From Piliocolobus tephrosceles (taxonomy: Eukaryota > Chordata > Mammalia > Primates > Cercopithecidae): DNA of 64,000 nt. A program made the position numbers and the translations under genes. Position 1 is the first letter of the stretch. Each line of letters starts with the position of its first letter. Of the stretch, positions 23,561-34,000 are shown piece after piece. Location of the stretch: NCBI RefSeq assembly GCF_002776525.5, contig NC_045453.1, positions 33,843,117-33,907,116 of the forward strand, given 5' to 3'. The notes below the pieces were generated by a model. That model made no database searches. It saw only the letters and a program-made list of their open reading frames with translations, and was not told the origin of the DNA.

Positions 23561-24189
23561 ATTTGTCCCAACTTGCATCGTGTGTTCACACCACTGTCCA
23601 ACCAGCTGTGGGCCCTACCAGGAGGAGGGGAAGGAGAAGGGTGGCCAGGTATGCTGAGCCAAGACCCCAGGAAGCTCCTTCCCCGAGGGCTAAGACAGGA
23701 ATATCTAGGCTTGGTTTTCATAGTCAAGGAGACTGAGTATAGAACAAGGGAACCATGACAAGAAATTAGAGACACTCTGTTTAAAAACAAACTGGGGGGT
23801 TGGGGAGAAGGAGCTTCGTTCTCCACAAATCAAACATTTCAAACCCTGCAGGATCCAGCACTGCCAGAGTCTTCCCCAAGCCGGTCCACCTGCTTCTCTA
23901 CCGGTCTCTTAGCAACTAAATACCTGACTAATATTCAACTTTTCCCAGGGCTTTAAGAGCTGCAAGATATTAATTCCAAGCAAAACATCTAAATTGTTAC
24001 TCTGGAAACTTGCACACACCCCCCCTTCGTGGGTCAGACGCTGAAAGGCCACGTTCCAAGTCTCCTTACTATCTCGCCCTCGCCGTCCCTAGAAGCAGGA
24101 CTGAAACCCGGTCTCCACACGGCCACAGCAGGAGGGGTGGCCCGGGCTCAGGTGAGTGGCTGTGGGCTGGACACACACAGAGTTTGGTT
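23561..24189. other. single-copy sequence, nothing supported
   Basis: No gene or repeat recognised. Confidence 0.5.
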
Positions 24190-24310
24190 TGGTGACCGTG
24201 ATGGATCCCATAACTTCTCTGAGGCTCAGTGTGCTCCTCTGGAAACTGGGAAACCAGTCACAATGCACGGGATTTGTCCAAAGTGGGTGCTCAAAGCCCA
24301 AGCCACAGCT
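24190..24310 (-). repeat. MIR fragment
   Basis: 'ataacttctctgaggctcagtgtgctcctctggaaactggg' is the antisense MIR core. Confidence 0.6.
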
Positions 24311-24419
24311 TTATGCACACTTCTTTAAAAGAAAAGAACTAAGGTTTTAACACAAGAAATTAGGAAAATGCAGGCCTCAAGCACTCTGTGCTCTGCCTCA
24401 CTGCCAGACAGGGTGGCTG

Positions 24420-24590
24420 TCCCTTCCTTTAATCCTCACGAGTACTGTGTGGGACAGGCACCCGGTCACCCCCACGTTTACAGGTGGGACACTAAGGCTC
24501 AGCGTGGACAAGGAGCTTGCTCCGGACCCCAGGCCTGTGAGCAGAGCAGCAGGGACTCAGATCCAGGCAGAGCGAGCCCCTGACTTCCTT
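24420..24590 (+). repeat. MIR element
   Basis: 'tttaatcctcacgagtactgtgtgggacaggc', 'ttacaggtgggacactaaggctcagcg' and 'cagggactcagatccagg' are in MIR order, sense. Head-to-head with the fragment just upstream. Confidence 0.7.
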
Positions 24591-25130
24591 GACAGCCTCG
24601 CTCCATCCTACCCCACTAAACAGAACACCAAGCAAATCCCAAAGAAAGAAGAAGGCGTGAAGGATGGGAAAAGAAAAGAAGTAACAGAAAAGTAAAAGGG
24701 AGAGGGGGTCAATACAATCACAGAAATTTGAGGGGTTGGAGGGGGTCGTGCCCCAGACGCCACCTCTTACTCAGCTCCAGCTTACACAAGGCTACACAGC
24801 CAAGGCCCCGGGGTGTGGCCTGAGGGATCCCCCATGGGATGGCCTTTCTCAGCCTTCGTCCCGCCGACGGGGCCGTGGGTATGTTTACGTGTCAGTTCCC
24901 CACCATGCACTCAGGGGAAATGGACCCTTCTTTCCAACCCTGGGGGAAATCACAGAAAGAAATAATAACAAAGGAAAGCAAAATTGCTGATTGATGAAAA
25001 CCACAAGATGTTTTTGTTTCTTAAAGACAAATCAAAACAACATAGCAGGTATGACCAAGGGGAAAAAAAAAAGCATTGAGAACAAAAAGTAGGACGTATG
25101 AAAATAAAAGGACTCAATTTACAAGTTGGA
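24591..25130. other. single-copy, partly purine-rich
   Basis: 24640-24710 is almost all A/G on the plus strand. A9 run near 25063. No gene recognised. Confidence 0.5.
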
Positions 25131-25290
25131 GGCCGGCGCAGTGGCTCACGCCTGTCATCCCAGCACTTTGAGAGGCCGAGTGGGGTGGATGTCTTGAGGT
25201 CAGGAGTTTGAGACCAGCCTGGCCAACATGGTGAAATGCTCTACTATACTATCTCTACTATAAATTAATTAATTAACTAATTAATTAATG
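25131..25290 (+). mobile_element. Alu left monomer ending in (AATT)n
   Basis: GGCCGGCGCAGTGGCTCACG through 'ccaacatggtgaaatgctc' is the left Alu arm. The right arm is missing and the element passes into 'ctactatactatctctactata' and then an ATTA/AATT simple repeat (25257-25290). Confidence 0.9.
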
Positions 25291-25799
25291 TAGAACTCAG
25301 GGCCTTGACTGTGAAATCCTGGCAGCAGGTGAACAAATTGTCCCAGGGCTTTTGGGCAGCAACTGGTCCCTTAGTGTCCAGGGAGTGTGAGGCCGGGTGA
25401 CATGCAGGGTGCGTCCCATGAGCACGAAGCTGCCAGGTGAGGTTCGAGGATCCCAGGTTTTGGTCGATGCTGACTGCTGTCCCTTCGCTCTCTCTGTGTT
25501 GATTTTACTTGCAGTGTCTGTGCTCTGGGTAGGACCTGGAGGGTGGGGGGCTCCTAAGAATGAACGTGCTTCTAGCTTGGGAAGCATCAGGGAGCACCGG
25601 GGACACAGGGCCTCCCCAAGTCCAACCGCGGTGGGTAAGAGCCTGACGCCCACCTGTGGAGCACTCTGGGTGAGGGACTTTCTCATCTGAAGTGACACTG
25701 TTCTACAATGGGGGTGGTAAGAAGACCACCTATTTCTGATGGCTCCCAGGAAGGGTGGCACGCCTTAGCTGTTCTGTTCTGTTATCCTGGCAACCTGTG
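25291..25799. other. single-copy sequence, nothing supported
   Basis: The 154-codon minus-strand frame (25297-25761) has no recognisable domain and overlaps open frames on the other strand; treated as chance. Confidence 0.5.
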
Positions 25800-25910
25800 C
25801 TTGCTGAGGCTGTCACTGTGTCACCTACAGATGAGGCCATCAAGGCCCAGGCCAGGTAAATGTTGGCCCACAGTCACAGGAGCAGAGCATGTGCCAACCC
25901 TCACAGGAAG
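25800..25910 (+). repeat. MIR fragment (weak)
   Basis: 'tacagatgaggccatcaaggcccagg' and 'ggcccacagtcacaggagcagagc' resemble the MIR core; short and diverged. Confidence 0.4.
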
Positions 25911-26410
25911 CCACACCTGGATCTGTGGTCTGTGCTGTCTCCCTAAAAGCACGTGGAGCGATGCACCTTTCAAAGTGGCCCCGTGCTGAGTACAATAAAG
26001 CCGCTTAATTTGGCATTCTATCAGCTGGAAATCCTTATTAACTAGCGATCATACCATACAGTGATAATTGATATTCATAAGGAACTTAATTGAAATTAAG
26101 TTTTAAAATAGCTTTAGTGTTAAGTGCATTTTATTCTAATTCCTGGAAAATTGGTCATCCGTGTATAGTAAATGAGGTAACAAGAAAACATGCTGAATAA
26201 AACCACTCAGCCCCGACTTTCCCAGATGTCTAGGTTTCCTATGAAAGAAGAGGGGCTTGGCGGAGTCCAGTGGGCGCTCACCATACTGACGCCAAAGACC
26301 ACCCCGAGGTGCCCACGAGGTTGCGTCTTCTCTCCCCACCTGGCCCTGCATATGGAAATACTGTGCCCTGAGTGTCATTACTCCAGCACCACCCCACCCA
26401 GTCTAGGAAT
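25911..26410. other. single-copy; AT-rich block with palindrome
   Basis: 25.99-26.15 kb is AT-rich with several TAAT/ATTA words and the inverted repeat AACTTAATT-GA-AATTAAGTT at 26083-26102. This composition is often seen in conserved non-coding elements, but conservation cannot be judged here. Confidence 0.4.
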
Positions 26411-27140
26411 CTCTAGTGGGTTAAATAGTGGCCCCTCAAAAGATATGTTCAAGTTCCAGCCCCAGAACCTGTGTATGGATCCTTATTCAGAAATGGACCT
26501 TTGCAGATGTGATGAAGTCAAGAGTCTCAAGATGAGATCATCCTGGATTTAGGGTGGATCCTGAATCCAGTGACTCGTCAGGAGTGAGATGAGAGGCTGT
26601 GGGAAACACACAGAGCGGGGACCGTGTGGCCACGCAGGTGGAGACTGCAGTGATGCTGCCAGGAGCCCAGGAGCTGCCCAAGCTGCCAGAAGAAGGGGGA
26701 GGCGGGAAGGGCCTGCCCTAGAGCCTGCAGACGGAGCGGGCCCGCCCACACCTTGACCTCAGACATCTGGCCTCCAGAACTGGGAGAGATTCCATTTCTG
26801 CTTTTTTTTTTTTTTTTTTTTTGTAGACAGAGTCTCGCTCTGTTACCCAGGCTGGAGTGCAGTGGCACGATCTCGGCTCACTGCAAGCTCCACCTCCTGG
26901 GTTCATGCCATTCTCCTGCCTCAGCCTCCTGAATAGCTGGGACCACAGGCGCCCGCCACCACGCCCGGCTAATTTTTTGTATTTTTGGTAAAGACGGTGT
27001 TTCACTGTGTTAACCAGGATGGTCTCGATCTCCTGACCTTGTGATCCGCCCGTCTCAGCCTCCCAAAGTGCTGGGATTACAGGCGTGAGCCACCATGCCC
27101 AGCCCGTTTGTGTCATTTTAAGTTACCCAGTCTGTCTTAT
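26411..27140 (+). mobile_element. MLT1-type MaLR LTR, split by an Alu
   Basis: Starts 'tagtgggttaaatagtggcccc', continues with 'cttattcagaaatggacctttgcagatgtg' and 'gatgagatcatcctggattta', then 'catctggcctccagaactggg'. It resumes after the Alu with 'cattttaagttacccagtctgtc'. The Alu at 26802-27104 interrupts it near its 3' end. Confidence 0.85.
26802..27104 (-). mobile_element. Alu element, AluY-like
   Basis: T-tail at 26802-26822, then both monomers in antisense to '…gagccaccatgcccagcc'. Diagnostic-looking stretches 'gcaagctccacctcctgggttcatgccattc' and 'ggtctcgatctcctgaccttgtgatcc' favour AluY/Sc over older subfamilies. TSDs are not clear. Inserted in an MLT1 LTR. Confidence 0.95.
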
Positions 27141-27307
27141 GATTAAGGCACCCACAGAAAAATAACATTGGTCCTAATTCCTAATCTTCCTTGTTTGATT
27201 CTGCATATTGAAGGTGGGCAACATGAAATTTTACATAAGTATCCATAGTGCAATGGTTATTGCCAGCAAGCCAGTTAGTATCTGCATCACTTTACATAGT
27301 TATTCTC

Positions 27308-27348
27308 TGTGCGCGCGCGCGCGTGTGTGTGTGTGTGTGTGTGTGTGT
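27308..27348. repeat. (GC)n(GT)n alternating purine-pyrimidine tract
   Basis: GCGCGCGCGCGC followed by a TG dinucleotide run with no interruption; a classic Z-DNA-prone composition. Confidence 0.93.
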
Positions 27349-29334
27349 AGTCAGGGCCCCTAAAATCTACTCTCAGCAAAATTTCCATATACAATGTAAC
27401 ATTATTAAACCTCATGCTGTACATTACACCTCCAGGATTTACTCACCTTCTTTAACTGCACTGGGCCCAGGTCTGGGAGTAGGTGAGGCAGAGTCAATGA
27501 GACCCCAAGGGTCTGTCCTGGAGCTTGTGATGGGGATGGGCCATAAACAGCCCCGAGTGCAGGAGGGTGGAGTCGGGGGCGTGGGTGAGTCCTCTCGGTC
27601 ATAGCAGCTGCTCCCGTTGGCAGTGCCCAGCTATTTGCCTCGCCTGCACACCTTGCTTCTAAAGGTGACTGCCTGCAGGTGCTCTGGCTGCCATGAGGCA
27701 GATGGCAGAGGGCCGGGGTATTTGATGGCAGACATGGAAGAGAGAGAGTGTGGGGCAGAGCTCATTCCATCTTCAGACATGCTGTGGGGGTTGAGCTCAG
27801 CGCATGAGCAGAGCCAGGGATCATAGATGCCCAGCGGCCCACAGGCGTCCCACTGCCTGGACCTCACAGAGCCCAGTGCCCACTACAATCCCACTCTGTA
27901 GGCGGGAATCCCCGTCTGATTCTGCCCTTTCTTCAGACCCTGATAATGCCATGAGAACAAAAGAATTAAGATGTGGCTGTCAGTGATGAGCTGTAAGTTC
28001 TAAAAAGTCCTCGTGAAAACGAGGCCAAGTGTTATCCATCCCAAAAACTCCACCCAAGAACTCGGCCCACAAGAACAATCATCCACAGCCTTCCAAGTTA
28101 ACAGAAAAGAGTGACAGAGGTCCTTAGACATGTGCAAAGGGAAAGCAGCCCCAGGTACGCGGCCCCCACCAGGCTCCCGTCTCCCAGCCGTGAGGCCCGT
28201 GCACCCGGCAGCCCAGCCCTGCCAGATAAACACAGCCTCATCGAGGACGGTACAGGCAGATCCCAAACCCAGTCATTCTAATTATCTCTGAAGCACATGC
28301 TGAAGACTGATTTGCATATTGAAAATATGGCAGGGCAGGAAGGGAGTGCGCTGGCATTTCTCAACTCTGCCAGAGTTGTCTTCTGACGGTATCATAAGAC
28401 ACTCTTCTAATGAAGTAATAAAAACAGTGTGAAATTTCAAACCACCCCAGGACATCTTTAAATGACAGCATCTCCTTTCCTGCAGTGATGAGAAAAGGAA
28501 TGGCTCAGAAGTTACAGACCACACGGTGCTTCCCTGGGACCCCCACCACAGCCGAGATGAGCTATCTAAATACCTGCATGGACTTCTCCCTGTTCATCAC
28601 TCAGTGGCCACCCCTGAAACACCCATCCTCCCATGGTAGAGTCTCCCATGCTAACGACCAACCCGGCCAGCTCCCACTCATCCTCATTTCCCAGGCAAAC
28701 ACGCAGGTGACTGGTATAAAGTCTGCTGTGTATGCTCATCCCATCTTCAAAAAAAGCTTTTAATTTGTTAGCATTTAAAGTATGCATAACTGTAAAGACA
28801 GCCAGGTGCTCCAGGGAAACTTTGCTTTAAACAAGGACACGTTGTTCAGTGAATGTTCTATGGACCGTACCTATGTGTGTATCAAACATACCACGTGGGG
28901 CTTTGTAGGAAGCTACTGCATCTCTGTAAACAAGGTGGGAAACCAGCTCACAAGACCTTTGGAACCCAATGCTGTCATCCCCAGAAGAAGAGAAAGGTTC
29001 CTAGAGTTGGCCTTGGGCGGGAGCTTTTCCCAACTCAGTGTCCTGATGCCCCTTTCCGGAAGCCTGTGTTGACCCCGAGCTGCCAGCCCCTGAGCCCCAG
29101 AATCCTCACCCGCTCCCCACGCACCTACCTTCAGTTCCAGCCTCTCGGAGGAACAGACAAGGAACAGACCGGCAAGCATGCAGTTAGCAGCTGAGAAACC
29201 AGTTCATGCTGGGGAGGTGCAGGCTTTAGAATGGTCCCTCCCTAGTCTTGTCTTAAGATAAAATATCAATACTTCATCCTGACCTTCCTACCTAGTCTCA
29301 CTCCCGCCTGGTTTATAACCTCTTTCACGCCCCC
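27349..29334. other. 2 kb single-copy sequence, no gene supported
   Basis: Overlapping frames up to 118 codons on both strands, none with a recognisable domain. The 118-codon frame at 27248-27604 is partly a translation of the dinucleotide tract. No repeat recognised. Confidence 0.45.
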
Positions 29335-29389
29335 AGTGGATTCTTCAGCCCCGGCACCCCGCAGAACTGTTCCTGCATTTTGCAGGGCC
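29335..29389. repeat. 55-bp segment repeated 0.77 kb downstream (copy 1)
   Basis: About 79% identical to 30110-30164 in the same orientation. Shared words are AGTGGATTC, GCACCCC and CAGGGCC; a looser resemblance extends upstream ('tttat.acctc.ttca'). Confidence 0.55.
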
Positions 29390-29429
29390 CCAGAGACCCA
29401 CTAAGCTCCCAGCACTCACAGCTGCCCTC

Positions 29430-29525
29430 CTGGGAGTCACCCTGTATTTCTTGACCCTGCTTTATTCCTTATTTCTTTGTTTTTCACAGCACCCATCTGA
29501 CAGGCCCTCATTTTTGGCTAACATG
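29430..29525 (+). repeat. L2 fragment
   Basis: 'ctgctttattccttatttctttgtttttcacagcacccatctgac' follows the sense L2 3' region upstream of its terminal part. Confidence 0.55.
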
Positions 29526-30109
29526 TGAACTTCCCCTCCAGCTCGCTCAGCGACCACTGCCTGTTGGTCCGTGCAGGGAGAGGCCATGACCGCCATGAGA
29601 GCCCCCAACCCTCCGCCTTACACAGCGCTGAATGTGCAGAGAAGCTCCCTAAATCTGTGCCGGGTGAACAAATGAACGTCTTGACCCTGTTGGAAACCCA
29701 GAGCGGGAGAAAGAGGTGGTGCCCTTGGGAAGCGTCCGCGACTTAGACCTTCTTAGGTACACGGCAGTAGGCAGAGGGCACTCTCAACGTCATGCATGAG
29801 AACGGCGCCCTGGGCTCACGGAAGGATGATGGACTCTGAGAGCAAAAGTCACTTTATATTCCAACAAGACACAGATGGCATTCGGGTGGACTTGGGCTCT
29901 CTTAAACCGAGGCAGACAGAGCACCTGTCTGCTGGGAATGGTGACTGAGTCAAGGGACAAAAGCATTGTCACAGACCCAGAAACTATCGGGAACTAAAGC
30001 AGGAGGCTGGGTCTACGACGCAATTCAGCGTCACAACACAGGCTGAATACTGCTTCTGTTCTGGGTACTGCTTTATCACCTCCTTCATACACTCCCCTCC
30101 TTGCCCACA
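29526..30109. other. single-copy sequence, nothing supported
   Basis: No gene or repeat recognised. Confidence 0.5.
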
Positions 30110-30164
30110 AGTGGATTCCTCAGCTCTCGCACCCCATAGTACTATTCCAGGATTTTTCAGGGCC
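30110..30164. repeat. 55-bp segment repeated from 29335 (copy 2)
   Basis: Same orientation and about 79% identity to 29335-29389. Confidence 0.55.
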
Positions 30165-30354
30165 AAGGTCTTCTCAACTGAGCTGCAAGAAGTGCCAAGG
30201 TAAAGCAGTCGCAGCCCTGCCCTGCACTTTACCTTCTGACCACGAAGACAGATGTGTCCCCCAAGCTGAGGCCGTCTTGCACTGAGGCATTGAGCCACGT
30301 CCAGGCTATGGGTTGCCCACTGCTCTAAACGAGAAGGCTGAGCCACCTCTGACC

Positions 30355-30720
30355 TCATGGAGCTCCAACATTCATCAGCTGATGTCCCAAATAATAAATA
30401 ATGTCTAGTTACAGCTTGTGATAAGCACTGTGAAAGAAACATGAAGGGAGGCGTGAGAGCTCATCCCAGAGAGCTTGGCCTATGTATGGGCCTGGGGATC
30501 TAACAGGAAGAGCCATCCCTGAGTCTAGAACGTGATGCTTGAGCTGGGAAGGGATGGCCAAGTGTTTGGCATCGAGGAGGAGTCAGAGACAGGAAAGGCT
30601 ACATCCTGTGAAGGCGGCATGGCAGGTCTGCAGAATGGCAGGTGGGACTGGAATGCTGAGTAGTAGGGCAGGCTGGGGGAGACATGCCTGGGGTGGGGGT
30701 TAGCAGACACCATGCCACCT
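30355..30720 (-). repeat. L2 fragment
   Basis: 'tcatggagctccaacattcatcagctgatgtcccaaataataaataatg' and 'gataagcactgtgaaagaaac' are the antisense of the L2 3' region; further words ('gaaggcggcatggcaggt…') are consistent with upstream L2. Confidence 0.6.
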
Positions 30721-30842
30721 GGACTTTCTGACAGTGTTAAGGCTGCTGGTCTTTATCTCCAGGGCAGCAGGAATATCCGCATATCTAAACCCCACACCTT
30801 CTTTCTCAGTTTTGGCTCTAACGTCCCCTTCTCTGTGATGTC

Positions 30843-30997
30843 TTTTTTTAAAGAAAAGGGCTCACTCTGTCACCCAGGCTGGAGTGCAGTGACATTATCA
30901 GAGCTCACTGCAGCCTCAACCTTCTGGGCTCAATTGATCCTCCCACCTCAACCTCCTGAGTAGCAGTGACTACAGGTGTGAGCCACCGCCCTCAACC
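30843..30997 (-). mobile_element. free Alu monomer (FRAM-like)
   Basis: Monomeric antisense Alu: 'ctcactctgtcacccaggctggagtgcagtg', 'ctcactgcagcctcaaccttctgggctcaa', 'gactacaggtgtgagccaccg'. The Alu head joins directly to right-arm sequence with no second monomer. Confidence 0.85.
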
Positions 30998-31009
30998 CCC
31001 AAGCTAGTG

Positions 31010-31131
31010 CCGCCTTTTTGATGAACCTTCCTTAAAATTAAGACCCAGCCCGGCCCTCCCTGCCTCCCTCCTCACACTTTATTCTTCTCCACAGCACTTT
31101 GGCATTTACATACAATGTAATTTACCTCTTT
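31010..31131 (+). repeat. L2, upstream part (split by an L1)
   Basis: 'cctccctcctcacactttattcttctccacagcactttggc' and 'aatgtaatttacctcttt' are sense L2. The element resumes at 31506. Confidence 0.75.
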
Positions 31132-31505
31132 TTATAATTGTTTTATTTCAATAGTTTTTGGGGTACAGATGATTTTCTGGTTCTTGGATAAGTCCTTTAG
31201 TGGTGATTTCTAAGATTTTTGTGCACCTGTCACCTAAGCAGTATACACTATACCCAATGTCCAGTCTTTTATCCCTCAGCCACCCCTCCCTTTTGCTGAG
31301 TCCTCAAAATCCATTGTGTCATTCTTATGCCTTTGGATCCTCATAGCTTTGGCTCCCACTTATAAGTGAGAGCATGTGATATTTGGCTTTCCATTCCTGA
31401 GTTACTTAGATTAATGGTCTCCCGCTCCATCCAAGTTGCTGCAAAAGACATTATTTCCTTCCTTTTTATGGCTGAATAGTATTCCAGGGTGTACATATGC
31501 CACAG
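31132..31505 (-). mobile_element. 5'-truncated L1 (L1PB/L1MA-like) with TSDs
   Basis: Antisense L1 3' end: 'caatagtttttggggtacag', 'gcacctgtcacctaagcag', 'ggctcccacttataagtgagagcatg', 'tttttatggctgaatagtattcc'. TSDs are TTTACCTCTTT (31121-31131) and TTTGCCTCTTT (31506-31516), 10/11 identical. It inserted into an L2. Confidence 0.92.
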
Positions 31506-31640
31506 TTTGCCTCTTTGTTTATTCCCTGTCTCCTTGCACTAGAACATACGCTGCAGGAGGACAGGGAATGGTCTTTTCTTGGCCAGATTTCTTCCCTGCT
31601 GTCTCTTCAGTGCCCTTGAGGGGGTTGCCTCTGGTGGGTC
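31506..31640 (+). repeat. L2, downstream part
   Basis: 'ttgtttattccctgtctccttgcactagaacatacgctgcaggaggacagggaatgg' continues the L2 consensus directly after the L1 insertion. Confidence 0.75.
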
Positions 31641-32457
31641 CTAGTTCTGTCTCACATTGAAAAGGTACACGACTTGCAGTAAGTCAAGAGGGTTTGGAGG
31701 TCGCTGGGGTAAAGGGGAAAGGTCGTTCCCGGCAGGAATCTTGGAAACACTGCCAGGCATTGTTGAGGGCCCAGTGTGCTGGGAAGCCAGGAATTTATAG
31801 TGACACCAATCTGCATGGGGCACGCGGGTGTTCTCCAGAAATTCTCGGCAGTGTGGCTGTGGAGAATGCACACAGCTCAGCTGGGCCACGCAAGTTCCAC
31901 ACTGACACAGGGCAAGGGAGGAAGCCAAGCAGGGAGGCCGTGTTGAGAAAGAAAAGCACAAATGTATTGCTAAAAAGGTATAGCAGAAAAGAGAGGATGA
32001 GAAGGATCAGGATGTGAGGCAGACTATTCAGCTGCTAAGAGCACATGGGAGCATCCCCTGACAAGTTGGAGAAGGCAGGACTCAGTCTTCCTGCGAAGCA
32101 GCTGAGACCTGTATGGACCACCTTTTCTGAGACTCAGAATCTGTGTGGTCTGGTCCATTGCTCCGGGAGCAAGACTGCAGGCTCCCCAGCCCTCCCAGAG
32201 GTGTGCACTGACCTTGGAAGCCAAGGTGATCAAAAAGCTGCTCTGTTCTCCAGACCACACAACAGCCCTACAGTATACCTAGAGCCTTCCTTATTTTAAA
32301 GACAGGGTGTTGTGATTTCTCCATTGATGGACAGTGGGCTTGGGCTGCCCTATGAAAGGCGCATGTGTGGCATGAAAAATTCACAGCAATCTTGGTGGAG
32401 AAGCAGGAAGGCATCAGATGGAGTTGCTGAGAGCCCAGCCGAGGGAAGGAATGCATG
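31641..32457. other. single-copy sequence, nothing supported
   Basis: Short frames on both strands (at most 107 codons); nothing recognisable. Confidence 0.5.
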
Positions 32458-32560
32458 GACGTTGGTTGAGTTCTCATTATGTGCTGGCCCTTTTACACTC
32501 TCCCATTTGATTTTTAGGATAATCCGATGAAATATGCATGTGCTTCCAATTGTGTCACAC
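32458..32560 (+). repeat. MIR fragment (weak)
   Basis: 'gttgagttctcattatgtgctggcccttttacactctcccatttgatttttaggataatcc' resembles the MIR 5' core. Confidence 0.45.
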
Positions 32561-33894
32561 TCACAAGGAAAGACACATTGGGAGAGGGATGTTTACATGC
32601 ATAATAGGCACCATGCCTAAAACTCAAAGTACGCAAGACGTTTTTATTCTTTCAAAACACTTGGAAATATCCTCAAAGGCTGTTAAAACCAGTCCCTGCA
32701 ACTGAAATTGCTAGGCATTTTATTAAGTTAACCCAAACACATTTTAGCACATAGGTAATCCACCCAGTTGATAAACTTGCAAATTGATTTCAGTGAATTG
32801 AATTATGCTCGATTTCAGGGATTTGGTCCTGTAGCAAAGCATTTATTTTGTGAACTGATTGACCACAGATTAGTTTTACCAACCCATCTATTTGGATCCA
32901 AAGCTTGTCTCCCCACTCAGCCACAGACCTCCCGGACCACAGCACCCTGCTCCAAGGAGCTCCTGCTTTCTGCTGACGTGTTTACGTGACACATTCGGAG
33001 CATCAATTCATTCATTTGAATGTATCAATCCACAAGTTGGCCACATGCACAACTCTGCTAAGTACTGTTTCCAACACCCCAGGTGTAGAAAGACTTAGTC
33101 ACGGAGTCCATTCTTTCTCCTTTCCTGCTGCAGCACTAGGAGATGCGGAATAAGCTGGCTCAGCCCCATCTCACCTCCTGTCACAAGGAGATTCGCCATC
33201 GGATGCTGTTTAAACTTGGGTCGGTATTTGGTGGGTGACGGATGTTTCTCTGCCAGAGTTCACAGTCTGCCCATCCCCTGCCTCACACAGATGTGATTTA
33301 GGGCATCATGAATCAATCATCACTTCTTGAATCTCAGTGAACAGATGTCCCCTTTAGAGATTCTAATTCAGACTCTGGTAACCTCCAGATTCCTCTGGCT
33401 TTTTTTTTTTTTTTAAGAAGTGCCAGTTGTCTGTGAAGATGTCAAAGGGCATGAATGTTATTTGGATATGGGACTTACGGATAGGTCTTTCTTGAATGAA
33501 ATAAATGCATTTTATGGGACAAATACATGTAGGGGAGTCTAGGCAGAGCGACCACCCCAGACATCAGCTGGAGCCCAGGGATGTCGTCAGCAGCAAACAG
33601 ATGCACTGCAGGGCATCCGAAATTAATCACTGCTGCTGGCATTTTAATAAACAGCTGCTTTTGAAATTGCTTTGGAATGAGCACAGATTCTGACCCAATC
33701 TTTTTGAAAGAAGATCAGGGCATTATAAAGCTGTCTATTTTGAAAGCACGGAGAAAACAAACTTGAAGGTAATTCTTAAACAGACTCCCTTAGGAATCAG
33801 CCCCTGTGGAGTGACCCCACATCCCTTTTGTTGAGCTCAGGCCCCACACAGAAGCACAGGGCGGTGACATGCATCCGGGGACCTGACACCGGGG
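32561..33894. other. single-copy sequence, nothing supported
   Basis: AT-rich; T14 run near 33401. No gene or repeat recognised. Confidence 0.5.
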
Positions 33895-34000
33895 CGTCTG
33901 GATTCACCGTGTGATCTTTGTGGGGTGCCTCCCCTTGCCAGGACTCAGGTTCCTCGCAGAGAATGGGGATAGTGCAACGCCCTCTTTTCCGGGGGCTTTC
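33895..34000 (-). repeat. MIR fragment
   Basis: 'ggcgtctggattcaccgtgtgatctttgtggggtgcctcccc' then 'ctcgcagagaatggggatagtgc' follows antisense MIR. Confidence 0.6.

Noticed and set aside
22798..23578. Two overlapping minus-strand frames of 152 and 151 codons
   Set aside because: They cover a MIR and an unassigned repeat; no protein family recognised.
25297..25761. 154-codon open frame on the minus strand
   Set aside because: No recognisable domain and overlapped by a plus-strand frame.
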